DNA from: Flavobacterium sp. IB48
GTDB lineage: Bacteria; Bacteroidota; Bacteroidia; Flavobacteriales; Flavobacteriaceae
Assembly (NCBI RefSeq): GCF_016405855.1
Contig: NZ_JAEFCA010000003.1
Coordinates: forward strand, 368,253 to 432,252
Reading direction: 5' to 3'
DNA length: 64,000 nt
Shown here piece after piece: positions 1 through 8,901 of this stretch (positions within the stretch are counted from its first letter, which is position 1; every line of letters starts with the position of its first letter). Under the pieces are notes generated by a model. That model was not told the origin of the DNA. It worked only from the letters and a program-made list of their open reading frames with translations, and made no database searches. Both the position numbers and the translations under genes were made by a program.

Positions 1-1662
1 GGTCGTCCAAAATCAGCTACTTTCCGTACGGTTGACGTTGTTGGTTTGGATACTTTGGTACACGTTGCCAATGGTATTTATGAAAACTGCCCGAACGACG
101 AACAACACGAATTGTTCAAACTTCCTGATTTCATCAACAAAATGATGGAAAATAATTGGTTAGGAAGCAAAACTGGACAAGGTTTTTATAAAAAAGTAGA
201 TAAAGATATTCTTTCTTTAGACTTAAATACACTAGAATACCGCGCTGCGAAAAAAGCAAATTTTGCTACTCTTGAACTAACAAAAACTATTGATAAACCA
301 ATCAATCGTTTTAAAGTTTTAGTTAAAGGAACAGACAAAGCGGGAGAATTCTACCGTAAGAGTTTCGCTGGAATGTTTGCTTATGTGTCAAACAGAGTTC
401 CTGAAATCTCAGACGAATTATATAAAATTGACGATGCCATGAAAGCTGGTTTTGGATGGGAAAATGGTCCATTCGAAATCTGGGATGCTATTGGTGTTGA
501 AAAAGGAATTGAAATCATGAAAGCAGAAGGTTTAGCGCCTGCTGCATGGGTTACTGAAATGTTGGCTTCTGGAAGCGACAGTTTCTATACTGTAAAAGAA
601 GGAGCGACTTATTTCTATAACATTCCGACAAAATCACAAGTAAAAGTTCCTGGACAAGATTCATTCATTATCCTAAACAATATTCGCGAAAGCAAAAAAG
701 TTTGGAGCAATAGTGGTGCAATCATTCAGGATTTAGGAGACGGAATTTTGAACTTAGAATTCCAATCTAAAATGAATACAATTGGTGGCGATGTACTTCA
801 AGCTATCAATAAAGCAATCGACTTATCTGAAAAAGAATATCAAGGTTTAGTTATTGGAAACCAAGCAGCGAATTTTTCTGTTGGAGCTAATATCGGAATG
901 ATTTTCATGATGGCAGTTGAGCAAGAATACGACGAATTGAACATGGCAATTAAATTGTTCCAAGACACCATGATGCGCGTTCGTTATTCTTCTATTCCAG
1001 TTGTCGTAGCACCTCACGGAATGACTTTTGGCGGTGGATGCGAAATGAGTTTGCACGCTGATAAAGTAGTTGCTGCTGCAGAAACATACATGGGATTAGT
1101 TGAATTTGGTGTTGGTGTACTTCCTGGCGGTGGTGGATCTAAAGAAATGGCTTTAAGAGCTTCAGATTTATTCCGTAAAAATGATGTGGAATTGAACGTT
1201 CTTCAAGAGTATTTCTTAACAATCGCAATGGCTAAAGTTTCGACTTCTGGTTATGAAGCTTTTGATACTGGACTTCTTCAACATGGAAAAGATATTATCG
1301 TAGTAAACAAAGATCGTCAGATTGCTGAAGCTAAAAAACATGCGTTGTTAATGGCAGAAGCTGGTTATACGCAACCAATCAGAAGAACTGATGTGAAAGT
1401 ATTAGGAAAACAAGCTTTAGGTATGTTCTTAGTTGGAACAGATCAAATGGAAGCTGGAAAATACATTTCTGAGCACGACAAGAAAATTGCTAACAAACTG
1501 GCTTATGTAATGGCTGGTGGTGATTTATCTGAAGCAACTTTAGTATCTGAACAATATTTATTAGATATCGAACGTGAAGCTTTCTTATCTCTTTGTACTG
1601 AGAGAAAAACTTTAGAAAGAATTCAATACATGTTAACCAAAGGGAAACCTCTTAGAAACTAA
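1..1662 (+). CDS. fadN: 3-hydroxyacyl-CoA dehydrogenase / enoyl-CoA hydratase (FadN type), 5' end outside window
   Basis: The reading frame is open from base 1, so the gene starts upstream of the window; 553 codons are visible. The first visible residues (GRPKSATFRTVDVVGLDTL) are the C-terminal hydroxyacyl-CoA dehydrogenase domain. It is followed by a crotonase-type hydratase domain with an oxyanion-hole segment (FSVGANIG) and the glycine-rich TFGGGCEM and LPGGGG stretches. Dehydrogenase first and hydratase last is the Bacillus FadN order, the reverse of proteobacterial FadB. The enzyme carries out the hydration and NAD-dependent oxidation steps of beta-oxidation in the cytoplasm. The thiolase start lies 4 bp after its stop, so the two are co-transcribed. 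The family is certain; the fadN symbol rests on domain order and neighbours. Confidence 0.93.
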   Translation, partial: GRPKSATFRTVDVVGLDTLVHVANGIYENCPNDEQHELFKLPDFINKMMENNWLGSKTGQGFYKKVDKDILSLDLNTLEYRAAKKANFATLELTKTIDKPINRFKVLVKGTDKAGEFYRKSFAGMFAYVSNRVPEISDELYKIDDAMKAGFGWENGPFEIWDAIGVEKGIEIMKAEGLAPAAWVTEMLASGSDSFYTVKEGATYFYNIPTKSQVKVPGQDSFIILNNIRESKKVWSNSGAIIQDLGDGILNLEFQSKMNTIGGDVLQAINKAIDLSEKEYQGLVIGNQAANFSVGANIGMIFMMAVEQEYDELNMAIKLFQDTMMRVRYSSIPVVVAPHGMTFGGGCEMSLHADKVVAAAETYMGLVEFGVGVLPGGGGSKEMALRASDLFRKNDVELNVLQEYFLTIAMAKVSTSGYEAFDTGLLQHGKDIIVVNKDRQIAEAKKHALLMAEAGYTQPIRRTDVKVLGKQALGMFLVGTDQMEAGKYISEHDKKIANKLAYVMAGGDLSEATLVSEQYLLDIEREAFLSLCTERKTLERIQYMLTKGKPLRN

Positions 1663-1666
1663 GAAA

Positions 1667-2848
1667 ATGAAAACAGCATATATAGTAAAAGCATATAGAA
1701 CAGCAGTTGGAAAAGCTCCAAAAGGTGTTTTTAGATTTAAAAGACCTGACGAATTAGCTGCAGAAACGATCCAGTTTATGATGGACGAACTGCCTAATTT
1801 CGATAAAAAACGTATCGACGACGTTATGGTAGGAAATGCCATGCCGGAAGCAGAACAAGGTCTTAACGTTGGACGTTTGATCTCTTTAATGGGATTAAAA
1901 GTGGAAGACGTTCCTGGAGTTACGGTAAACCGTTACTGCGCATCTGGATTAGAAACTATCGGAATGGCGACTGCTAAAATCCAATCAGGAATGGCAGATT
2001 GTATCATTGCAGGTGGTGCAGAAAGTATGAGTTATATCCCGATGGGAGGTTACAAACCAACTCCGGATTATAAAGTTGCTGCTGCTGGTCACGAAGATTA
2101 CTATTGGGGAATGGGTTTAACTGCTGAAGCGGTGGCTAACCAATACAAAATCTCTAGAGAAGATCAGGATGAGTTTGCTTACAACTCTCATATGAAAGCC
2201 TTAAAAGCACAAGCAGAAGGAAAATTCGACAAACAAATCGTTCCGATTACTGTTGAGCAGACTTTCATCAATGAAAATGGTAAAAAAGAAACTAAATCAT
2301 ACGTTGTAAACAAAGACGAAGGACCAAGAGCAGGAACTTCTAAAGAAGCTTTAGCAGGTTTAAAACCAGTTTTTGCTGCTGACGGAAGTGTAACTGCGGG
2401 TAACTCTTCTCAAATGAGCGACGGTGCTGCATTCGTTTTAATTATGAGCGAAGAAATGGTAAAAGAATTAAACCTTGAGCCAATTGCACGTTTGGTAAAC
2501 TTTGCTTCTTCTGGTGTTGAGCCAAGAATTATGGGTATCGGTCCGGTAAAAGCAATTCCGAAAGCGTTGAAACAAGCTGGTTTAACATTAAACGATATTG
2601 AGTTAATTGAGTTAAACGAAGCTTTTGCTTCACAAGCTTTAGCAGTAACTCGCGAATTAAATATTAACCCAGAAATCGTAAACGTAAACGGAGGAGCAAT
2701 CGCTTTAGGTCACCCTCTGGGTTGTACAGGAGCTAAACTTTCTGTTCAGTTATTTGATGAGATGAAACGCAGAGGTAATAAATACGGAATCGTTTCGATG
2801 TGCGTTGGTACAGGGCAAGGAAGCGCTGGAGTTTACGAAGTATTATAA
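1667..2848 (+). CDS. fadA: acetyl-CoA C-acyltransferase (3-ketoacyl-CoA thiolase)
   Basis: Thiolase of 393 residues, the usual family length. The acyl-accepting nucleophile is Cys91 in NRYCASG; His349 in GHPLG and Cys379 in CVGTGQG complete the catalytic set. It cleaves 3-ketoacyl-CoA with CoA to acetyl-CoA and a chain shortened by two carbons. The start lies 4 bp after the fadN stop, which indicates tight translational coupling. An acetoacetyl-CoA thiolase role cannot be excluded by sequence alone, but placement between hydroxyacyl-CoA dehydrogenase and acyl-CoA dehydrogenase genes favours beta-oxidation. Confidence 0.95.
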   Translation: MKTAYIVKAYRTAVGKAPKGVFRFKRPDELAAETIQFMMDELPNFDKKRIDDVMVGNAMPEAEQGLNVGRLISLMGLKVEDVPGVTVNRYCASGLETIGMATAKIQSGMADCIIAGGAESMSYIPMGGYKPTPDYKVAAAGHEDYYWGMGLTAEAVANQYKISREDQDEFAYNSHMKALKAQAEGKFDKQIVPITVEQTFINENGKKETKSYVVNKDEGPRAGTSKEALAGLKPVFAADGSVTAGNSSQMSDGAAFVLIMSEEMVKELNLEPIARLVNFASSGVEPRIMGIGPVKAIPKALKQAGLTLNDIELIELNEAFASQALAVTRELNINPEIVNVNGGAIALGHPLGCTGAKLSVQLFDEMKRRGNKYGIVSMCVGTGQGSAGVYEVL

Positions 2849-2863
2849 GTATTATTAAGTAAA

Positions 2864-2988
2864 GTACACATATAGTTTGTCATTTCGACGAAGGAGAAAT
2901 CTTCACGAGAAACTCGACAAAGATTGGAATCTCGTTGTAGAGCTACTTGCAAAGATTTCTCCTTCGTCGAAATGACAAGATTGTGTAC
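2864..2988. repeat. interspersed palindromic element, copy 1
   Basis: Two perfect 27-bp arms (2877-2903 and 2952-2978) face each other across a 48-bp centre. Weaker outer arms GTACACA (2864-2870) and TGTGTAC (2982-2988) flank them, and an inner ACGAGA/TCTCGT pair lies at 2905-2910 and 2930-2935. A homologous element lies at 27475-27578. The element fills the gap between the thiolase and acyl-CoA dehydrogenase genes. It encodes no protein and could fold into a long hairpin if transcribed. Confidence 0.85.
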
Positions 2989-3027
2989 AAAAACCATAAA
3001 TAAAAAACATACAAAAAAACATTAGCA

Positions 3028-4833
3028 ATGGCAGATACAATCGAAAAAAACGTGACTCGTGGTGGTCAGTTTTTAGTTAAAGAAACAAAATGCGAGGATA
3101 TCTTCACACCAGAAGATTTCTCGGAAGAGCAGTTAATGATGCGTGACTCTGTAAAAGAGTTCGTTGATAAAGAATTATGGGCACATAAAGATCGTTTTGA
3201 GAAAAAAGATTACGCTTATACAGAATCATCTATGCGTAAAGCTGGAGAACTTGGACTTCTTGGAGTTGCGGTTCCAGAAGAATACGGCGGATTAGGAATG
3301 GGATTTGTTTCTACAATGTTAGTTTGTGACTACATTTCTGGAGCAACTGGTTCGTTCTCAACTGCTTTTGGTGCTCATACAGGAATTGGAACTATGCCAA
3401 TTACACTTTATGGAACTGAAGAACAAAAGAAAAAATACGTTCCGTTATTAGCTTCTGGAGAATGGTTTGGAGCTTATTGCTTAACTGAACCAGGCGCAGG
3501 ATCTGATGCTAACTCAGGAAAAACAAAAGCAGTTTTATCTGAAGACGGAAAATACTACTCTATTACAGGACAAAAAATGTGGATTTCGAATGCAGGTTTC
3601 TGTAGCGTTTTCATCGTTTTTGCTCGTATTGGAGACGATAAAAATATTACAGGTTTCATCGTAGAAAACGATCCTTCAAACGGAATTTCTATGAATGAAG
3701 AAGAGCATAAATTAGGAATCCGTGCTTCTTCTACTCGTCAGGTTTTCTTCAACGAAACGAAAGTTCCTGTTGAAAACATGCTGTCTGAAAGAGGAAACGG
3801 TTTCAAAATTGCAATGAATGCTTTGAATGTTGGTCGTATTAAATTGGCAGCAGCTTGTTTAGATGCTCAAAGAAGAGTTACTTCTGGAGCTGTAAAATAT
3901 GCTAACGAAAGAATTCAGTTCAACACTTCTATTTCATCTTTCGGAGCTATCCGTTCTAAATTAGCTGAAATGGCAACTAATGCTTACGCTGGAGAAAGTG
4001 CTTCTTATCGTGCTGCAAAAGACATCGAAGACAGAATTGCTGCTCGTGAAGCAGAAGGAACTTCTCACCAAGAAGCAGAATTAAAAGGTGTTGAAGAATA
4101 CGCTATCGAGTGTTCTATCTTGAAAGTAGCGGTTTCTGAAGACGTTCAATCTTGTTCTGACGAAGGAATTCAGATTTTTGGTGGAATGGGATTCTCTGAA
4201 GATACGCCAATGGAAAGTGCTTGGAGAGATGCTCGTATCGCTCGTATCTACGAAGGAACAAACGAAATCAACAGAATGCTTTCTGTTGGTATGTTGATCA
4301 AAAAAGCCATGAAAGGACACGTTGATTTACTTGGACCAGCAATGAAAGTTCAAGAAGAATTAATGGGAATTCCATCTTTTGATACTCCAGATTTCTCTGA
4401 ATTATTTGCAGAAGAAAAAGTAATCGTTGCTAACTTGAAGAAAGTTTTCTTGATGGTTGCAGGAAGCGCTGTTCAAAAATACGGTCCTGAATTAGATGCT
4501 CACCAACAATTACTGATGGCAGCTTCTGATATCTTGATCGAAATCTACATGGCTGAAAGTACAATTTTGAGAACTGAAAAATTAGCAAAAGCTCAAGGCG
4601 AAGATAAAGTACAAGAGCAAATCGCTATGGCAAAATTATACTTGTACAAAGCGGTAGATATCGTAAACTTAAGAGGAAAAGAAGGAATCGCTTCTTTCGC
4701 TGAAGGTGACGAACAACGTATGATGTTAATGGGACTTAAACGTTTCACTAAATATACTAACCTGCCAAATGTTGTGGCACTTAGAGAAAAAATTGCAGCA
4801 AAATTAGTAGCAGAAAACACATACTGCTTCTAA
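3028..4833 (+). CDS. fadE: acyl-CoA dehydrogenase (large, two-part)
   Basis: FAD-dependent acyl-CoA dehydrogenase of 601 residues, about 200 longer than the short- and medium-chain enzymes. The N-terminal ACAD core contains AYCLTEPGAGSDA (149-161) and WISNAG (185-190). The catalytic base is Glu409 in ARIYEGTNEI. An extra helical C-terminal part (about 430-601) recalls the VLCAD/ACAD9 layout and Bacillus FadE. It introduces the first trans double bond in fatty acyl-CoA, passing electrons to an electron-transfer flavoprotein. It follows fadN and fadA, separated by a 179-bp gap filled by the palindromic element, so co-transcription is plausible but may be attenuated. Confidence 0.93.
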   Translation: MADTIEKNVTRGGQFLVKETKCEDIFTPEDFSEEQLMMRDSVKEFVDKELWAHKDRFEKKDYAYTESSMRKAGELGLLGVAVPEEYGGLGMGFVSTMLVCDYISGATGSFSTAFGAHTGIGTMPITLYGTEEQKKKYVPLLASGEWFGAYCLTEPGAGSDANSGKTKAVLSEDGKYYSITGQKMWISNAGFCSVFIVFARIGDDKNITGFIVENDPSNGISMNEEEHKLGIRASSTRQVFFNETKVPVENMLSERGNGFKIAMNALNVGRIKLAAACLDAQRRVTSGAVKYANERIQFNTSISSFGAIRSKLAEMATNAYAGESASYRAAKDIEDRIAAREAEGTSHQEAELKGVEEYAIECSILKVAVSEDVQSCSDEGIQIFGGMGFSEDTPMESAWRDARIARIYEGTNEINRMLSVGMLIKKAMKGHVDLLGPAMKVQEELMGIPSFDTPDFSELFAEEKVIVANLKKVFLMVAGSAVQKYGPELDAHQQLLMAASDILIEIYMAESTILRTEKLAKAQGEDKVQEQIAMAKLYLYKAVDIVNLRGKEGIASFAEGDEQRMMLMGLKRFTKYTNLPNVVALREKIAAKLVAENTYCF

Positions 4834-4864
4834 TATAAAGATAGTTTTTAGCTTTTAATTTGTT

Positions 4865-4906
4865 ATAAACCCGCACAAGTCCGAAACTGTGCGGGTTTAT
4901 TTTTTT
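4865..4906 (+). terminator. rho-independent terminator after fadE
   Basis: A 13-bp perfect stem (4865-4877 with 4888-4900, containing AACCCGCACA) and a 10-nt loop are followed by a T-rich run. Confidence 0.9.
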
Positions 4907-5063
4907 ACAATTTTCAGTAAAAGGCATTTCCTACAAGTCGCAATAATTTTGCAGTTATTTGCAAAATATTTGTTAAAATTAGCTTTCCGACTCATAGAGA
5001 ATAGTCAAACATCAAATGGATTGCATTATATTTAACATTCTAAAAACTATAAAAAACAAAATA

Positions 5064-6158
5064 ATGAAACAAATTAACCTAATTGCATCATTTTTATTGT
5101 GCTTTTGCTTCACTGCCGCCTTCGCACAGAAAAATAAAAAAATGGACATTATTGCCTATTACACTGGCGATTCTCAACTTATTGATCAATACGAAGTTGG
5201 AAAATTGAACCAGATTATTTTTAGCTTTTGTCATTTAAAAGAAGGCAAACTAAGTGTCGATTCTGCAAAAGATTCTCTTACAATCAAACATTTAGTTTCG
5301 CTTAAAGCGAAAAATCCGCAACTTAAAATCGTTCTATCACTTGGTGGCTGGGGAGGTTGCGAACCTTGTTCAGAAGCTTTTTCTACTGCAGAAGGACGCT
5401 TAAAATTTGCAAAATCTGTAAAAGAAGTAAGTGACTATTTTAAAGTTGATGGTTTAGATTTAGATTGGGAATATCCATCAATTGAAGGGCTTCCTGGTCA
5501 TTTATATCAAGCTGCTGACAAACCTAATTTTACAGAACTTCTTAAAATTTTACGTTCAACATTAGGAAAAAAATATGAACTAAGCTTTGCGGCTGGAGGT
5601 TTTCAAAAATGTTTAGATGAGTCTATAGACTGGAAAGCTGTTGCTCCTTATGTAAACCGCATTAATATTATGAGCTACGACTTAGTAAACGGATATTCAA
5701 AAGTTACAGGTCATCACACACCATTATACAGCACAAATCCGAAAGAAGAATCTACAGATAGAGCTGTTGAGTTTTTACTAAAAGCAGGCGTTCCTGCTGA
5801 AAAATTAGTAATTGGAGGTGCATTCTATACTAGACAATGGAAGAACGTAGAAAACATCAATAACGGATTGTATCAAGCTGGAGAGCATTTTCAAGGTGTT
5901 GACTTTAAAAACTATGCTACAACATATACAGAAGCAAACGGCTGGAAATATTTTTATGATGAAAAAGCTCAAGCACCATATTGGTACAATGCATCAACTA
6001 AAACTTTTGCAACATCAGATAATTTAAAATCTATCAAAGCTAAAGCTGAATACGCAAAAGCAAAAAAATTAGGCGGAATTATGTTTTGGGAACTTACTTT
6101 GGATAGTTTCCGCGACGGAATGGTAAATGAGATTTACAAAGTTAAAACTGAAAAATAA
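5064..6158 (+). CDS. secreted glycoside hydrolase family 18 (chitinase)
   Basis: Single-domain GH18 enzyme of 364 residues. The start was set at the ATG at 5064 rather than the in-frame ATG at 5016, because it opens a clean signal peptide (MKQINLIASF...) with likely cleavage after AFA at about residue 21. The family signature DGLDLDWE lies at 129-136 with catalytic acid Glu136, and the beta-strand-3 motif LSLGGW is at 91-96. It should cleave beta-1,4-GlcNAc linkages by substrate-assisted catalysis. No carbohydrate-binding module and no T9SS C-terminal domain are present, so the mature protein is probably periplasmic. It forms its own transcription unit between two terminators. Confidence 0.9.
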   Translation: MKQINLIASFLLCFCFTAAFAQKNKKMDIIAYYTGDSQLIDQYEVGKLNQIIFSFCHLKEGKLSVDSAKDSLTIKHLVSLKAKNPQLKIVLSLGGWGGCEPCSEAFSTAEGRLKFAKSVKEVSDYFKVDGLDLDWEYPSIEGLPGHLYQAADKPNFTELLKILRSTLGKKYELSFAAGGFQKCLDESIDWKAVAPYVNRINIMSYDLVNGYSKVTGHHTPLYSTNPKEESTDRAVEFLLKAGVPAEKLVIGGAFYTRQWKNVENINNGLYQAGEHFQGVDFKNYATTYTEANGWKYFYDEKAQAPYWYNASTKTFATSDNLKSIKAKAEYAKAKKLGGIMFWELTLDSFRDGMVNEIYKVKTEK

Positions 6159-6161
6159 AAA

Positions 6162-6194
6162 AAAACGGGAATCAAATTGATTCCCGTTTTTTTT
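6162..6194. terminator. bidirectional terminator between chitinase and 6209-6700 gene
   Basis: The stem CGGGAATCAA (6166-6175) pairs with 6177-6186. Flanking A and T runs on the two sides make it work for both convergent genes. Confidence 0.85.
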
Positions 6195-6208
6195 ATAGAC
6201 GAATATTT

Positions 6209-6700
6209 TTACATCGTTTTAGTCTTATTTTTATCCATTTCACCAATAAATGGAATAGCTTCTAAAATTTCGCTTCTAATTATAGTTTGAAGATAAACCT
6301 CAAGTTGAATAAATTTTGCTGCATTTATTGAACCAATTGCTTTTTTTGCCTGATTATAAGTTTTAGAGTAAAGCTTTTCATAATCAACATGGTTTTTCAA
6401 AGTAGCTTTTGCCAATTCATCAGCTTTAGCATCGGTTAAAGTTTCGTAATTAGCCGCATAATCATTTATCAATTGAAACTTTGTCTGCCCTAAAGCCTTT
6501 CGCGACGTTTCATAATTATCGTAAACTTTTGCAAAGGCTGCCGCTTGTGCGTCAGATAAATTCATGTACTGTTTTACCAGGTCAGCTTTAGATTTTCCAT
6601 AAACACTTTGTACTACTTCTAAATCTTCTTTGTAAGAAGACTGCGCATAAGATGAAAATGAGGCTACCGCCATGATAAGAATAAGACTTAATTTTTTCAT
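6209..6700 (-). CDS. secreted helical protein of unknown function
   Basis: A 163-residue protein with a signal peptide ending at about residue 20 (SFSSYAQ). The start at 6700 was preferred to an upstream in-frame start because it opens directly with MKKLSLILIMAV. The mature part is charged, alanine-rich and predicted largely helical (LSDAQAAAFAKVYDNYE, TDAKADELAKA), with one Lys-rich C-terminus. The spacing of helices recalls small Spy/CpxP-like periplasmic proteins, but no diagnostic motif was found, so no function is assigned. Confidence 0.8.
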   Translation of the reverse strand: MKKLSLILIMAVASFSSYAQSSYKEDLEVVQSVYGKSKADLVKQYMNLSDAQAAAFAKVYDNYETSRKALGQTKFQLINDYAANYETLTDAKADELAKATLKNHVDYEKLYSKTYNQAKKAIGSINAAKFIQLEVYLQTIIRSEILEAIPFIGEMDKNKTKTM

Positions 6701-6783
6701 AGTTTCAATTTTAAATTTGTTTTTAAAAATATATGCATACTCAAATATACTGATTTTAAACACATTAAATCATAATCAAGATT

Positions 6784-7698
6784 TTAAAAGAAAGAATATT
6801 GATAAACTGCTGATAAGGCATAATAATTTAGTCCGTTGTTGGTATAAGCTCCAATATGATATTGAAATCTGACCGACTGCCCTTTGGCAATTGGGGTAGA
6901 AAAAGTTCCTCCTACTCTCCAGTTATCAATCTGGCTATCATCTGAAACTCCATCAGTAATAGTTCGTCCTCCAAAAAACCAAGTCGTATTGAAGCCAACC
7001 CACATTTGGTTCTTAAAATAATAGCTTGCATGCGCCTGAAGGCTATAGGTTGGTTTTTGCTCTAATTTTTTCCCTAAATAATCATTATTATCGGTATAAA
7101 ACCACATCCCACCATAGGCTTCGGCATATACATGAGCAAACCGTTTCGACACCCCTATTTCAGGCTTAAAAGCCCAGCGGTTTGTTCCAATGTTTACTTG
7201 TTTATCACCATAATATCTTCCTGTTGGAATTGAAGTAACCAAACTGACTCCAAGAATTGTTTTTTGCTCAAAACTTCTAAATTCAGATTTATCAAGTGCA
7301 GGAGAACCAAGCAAATTAATTCCGAAACGCACTTTCATATCTGCAAAACCAGTTCTTGACCCAGTAACCAGCTGATCACTAATTACAGCAGATCCATCCA
7401 TAAACGTAAAAGGTAGCGCTACCTGTATACGAGCCAGTTTATCTGCCATTCCAAATGTTCTGATATAATTTACAGCCATATTGTGGCTTTGAAGTGTAAA
7501 ATCTTTTATGGGTAGAGAAGGATCTGTCAGCACATTTCCATTCATAAAAACATAACCTGCCGCAATTACATTTAAACCTTTAGGAACATTTGCATACACT
7601 CTGGGTTCTAAATCCTGACCAAATACGCTGCACACACCAAAAAAGAAAAACAAAACCGAAAACTGCCACTTTAATAACCAAAAAAAGATTCTTACCAT
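6784..7698 (-). CDS. outer-membrane beta-barrel protein, phenol-degradation MetA-like
   Basis: A 304-residue protein with a signal peptide (FFFFGVCSVFGQ). The mature part is rich in alternating aromatic strands and ends in an aromatic residue (AVYQYSFF), typical of an outer-membrane barrel. Segments such as FADMKVRFGINLLG, GVSLVTSIPTGRYYG and NRWAFKPEIGVSKRF match the general pattern of the MetA-pathway/transporter barrel family (PF13557). The transported substrate cannot be read from sequence. It stands alone on the minus strand between two small secreted-protein genes. Confidence 0.75.
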   Translation of the reverse strand: MVRIFFWLLKWQFSVLFFFFGVCSVFGQDLEPRVYANVPKGLNVIAAGYVFMNGNVLTDPSLPIKDFTLQSHNMAVNYIRTFGMADKLARIQVALPFTFMDGSAVISDQLVTGSRTGFADMKVRFGINLLGSPALDKSEFRSFEQKTILGVSLVTSIPTGRYYGDKQVNIGTNRWAFKPEIGVSKRFAHVYAEAYGGMWFYTDNNDYLGKKLEQKPTYSLQAHASYYFKNQMWVGFNTTWFFGGRTITDGVSDDSQIDNWRVGGTFSTPIAKGQSVRFQYHIGAYTNNGLNYYALSAVYQYSFF

Positions 7699-7739
7699 AT
7701 ATTCAGACGAATTTGTGACAAGTTTAGTATTGAATTAAA

Positions 7740-8255
7740 TCATTGTTTCTCTGCTGTTTTTGGAGCATATATTACTCCATCATAATTAATTGGACCTCTA
7801 TTATTGCTACTCACAGAAAGTGTTGTACTTCCGTTATAGAATATAGAAAACGTTAAATCATAGACATCACTTTTACCTCTTACTGTTGCCTTTAGAATGG
7901 TATTATTCTTTTTAGTTTCAACCTTAATATTCTCAGGCTTGCCTTCAAATTTTATTCCGCCATCGCTATTATATCCTAAATTATAAGCACGTCCAAAGAA
8001 AGGCAAATCGCAAGTTGTGTTATCCGCATTAAACTTTAAAAAATAAGTATTATAATCGAGCTGAAGCAATCTACCTCCTTGAGGTGTTGCTTTTTGGGCT
8101 TCAAAAACAAAATTTTGAGAATCTATAAGAGCTTTGATTTCATTTTGTTTCTTTAACTCTCTTTCTTGTTTAAGTTCTTTTTTTGTTTTCTCCTGTGCAG
8201 AAACTGAAAAGTTAATTACAATCAAAAACAGTAAGACAGATAATTTAGTTTTCAT
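7740..8255 (-). CDS. DUF4251 family secreted protein
   Basis: A 171-residue protein with an N-terminal signal peptide (LFLIVINFSVSAQ), a strongly charged linker (KTKKELKQERELKKQNE) and a DUF4251-like beta domain. That domain starts at LIDSQNFVFEAQKATPQGG and contains the characteristic CDLPFFGRAYNLGY segment. DUF4251 has no known function and is common in Bacteroidota periplasmic proteins. Only 4 bp separate it from the upstream META-domain gene, so both are expressed together. Confidence 0.85.
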   Translation of the reverse strand: MKTKLSVLLFLIVINFSVSAQEKTKKELKQERELKKQNEIKALIDSQNFVFEAQKATPQGGRLLQLDYNTYFLKFNADNTTCDLPFFGRAYNLGYNSDGGIKFEGKPENIKVETKKNNTILKATVRGKSDVYDLTFSIFYNGSTTLSVSSNNRGPINYDGVIYAPKTAEKQ

Positions 8256-8259
8256 AATA

Positions 8260-8688
8260 CTATTTTTTCGTAAAACGCATCATGGCAATATCGCCAGAAA
8301 TAAAATTCAAAGTCTTACCATCATCAGTTACATCATAAGAAGTTATTTTCTGAAGCGTACTCAAATAAGTTTGTTCACCTTGCAATCCATCCAAACACAT
8401 CATTTTCGTTACTGCCATTGGCTGAGTAAAATCAATTTTGTTGCCATCAACAACCAATTTCCCTGTATATGAATTACAGCTTGCGTTACCAGAAACTTGA
8501 TTTGCTTTGGTATCAAATTGTATTGTTGGTTTTTTATTTGGATATAATCCATCAAAAGCAATTCGGGGACCAGAAATATAATTCAGTTCCCAAGTTCCGT
8601 CAAGTTTAGAAAGTGTATCCGTTTTTGCGCATTTGCAAGAAAATAAAAACGAACTAAAAAAAACGAGGGTAAAAATCTTTTTCATCAT
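8260..8688 (-). CDS. META domain lipoprotein (HslJ-like)
   Basis: A 142-residue lipoprotein with a lipobox FLFSC near residue 18. The META-domain features are LDGTWELNYISG, PTIQFDTKANQVSGNASCNSYTG and MAVTKMMCLDG, followed by LSTLQKITSYD. HslJ/META proteins are envelope proteins linked to heat shock or novobiocin tolerance in Escherichia coli; the biochemical role is unknown. It is the first gene of a two-gene operon with the DUF4251 gene. Confidence 0.88.
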   Translation of the reverse strand: MMKKIFTLVFFSSFLFSCKCAKTDTLSKLDGTWELNYISGPRIAFDGLYPNKKPTIQFDTKANQVSGNASCNSYTGKLVVDGNKIDFTQPMAVTKMMCLDGLQGEQTYLSTLQKITSYDVTDDGKTLNFISGDIAMMRFTKK

Positions 8689-8901
8689 AACATTAAGGAT
8701 TAAATGTGAGCGAATTAGATAAATGGTTTTCAGAAATTATTCGTTAAATACCTATACGAATTTAAACAATATTTTCGGTTTTTAACTCAATCAATACTAA
8801 ATTATAAAGTATAGTTTGACTTTTTTTTAACTTTTAGAGTTAATCAATTCCGTTATTTTATGTTAAATTTACTTAATCTTTAACTAAAAATGCCCGTAGA
8901 T

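Noticed and set aside
8134..8472. 112-codon plus-strand frame across two minus-strand genes
   Set aside because: Overlaps the DUF4251 and META genes, has no start context or domain.
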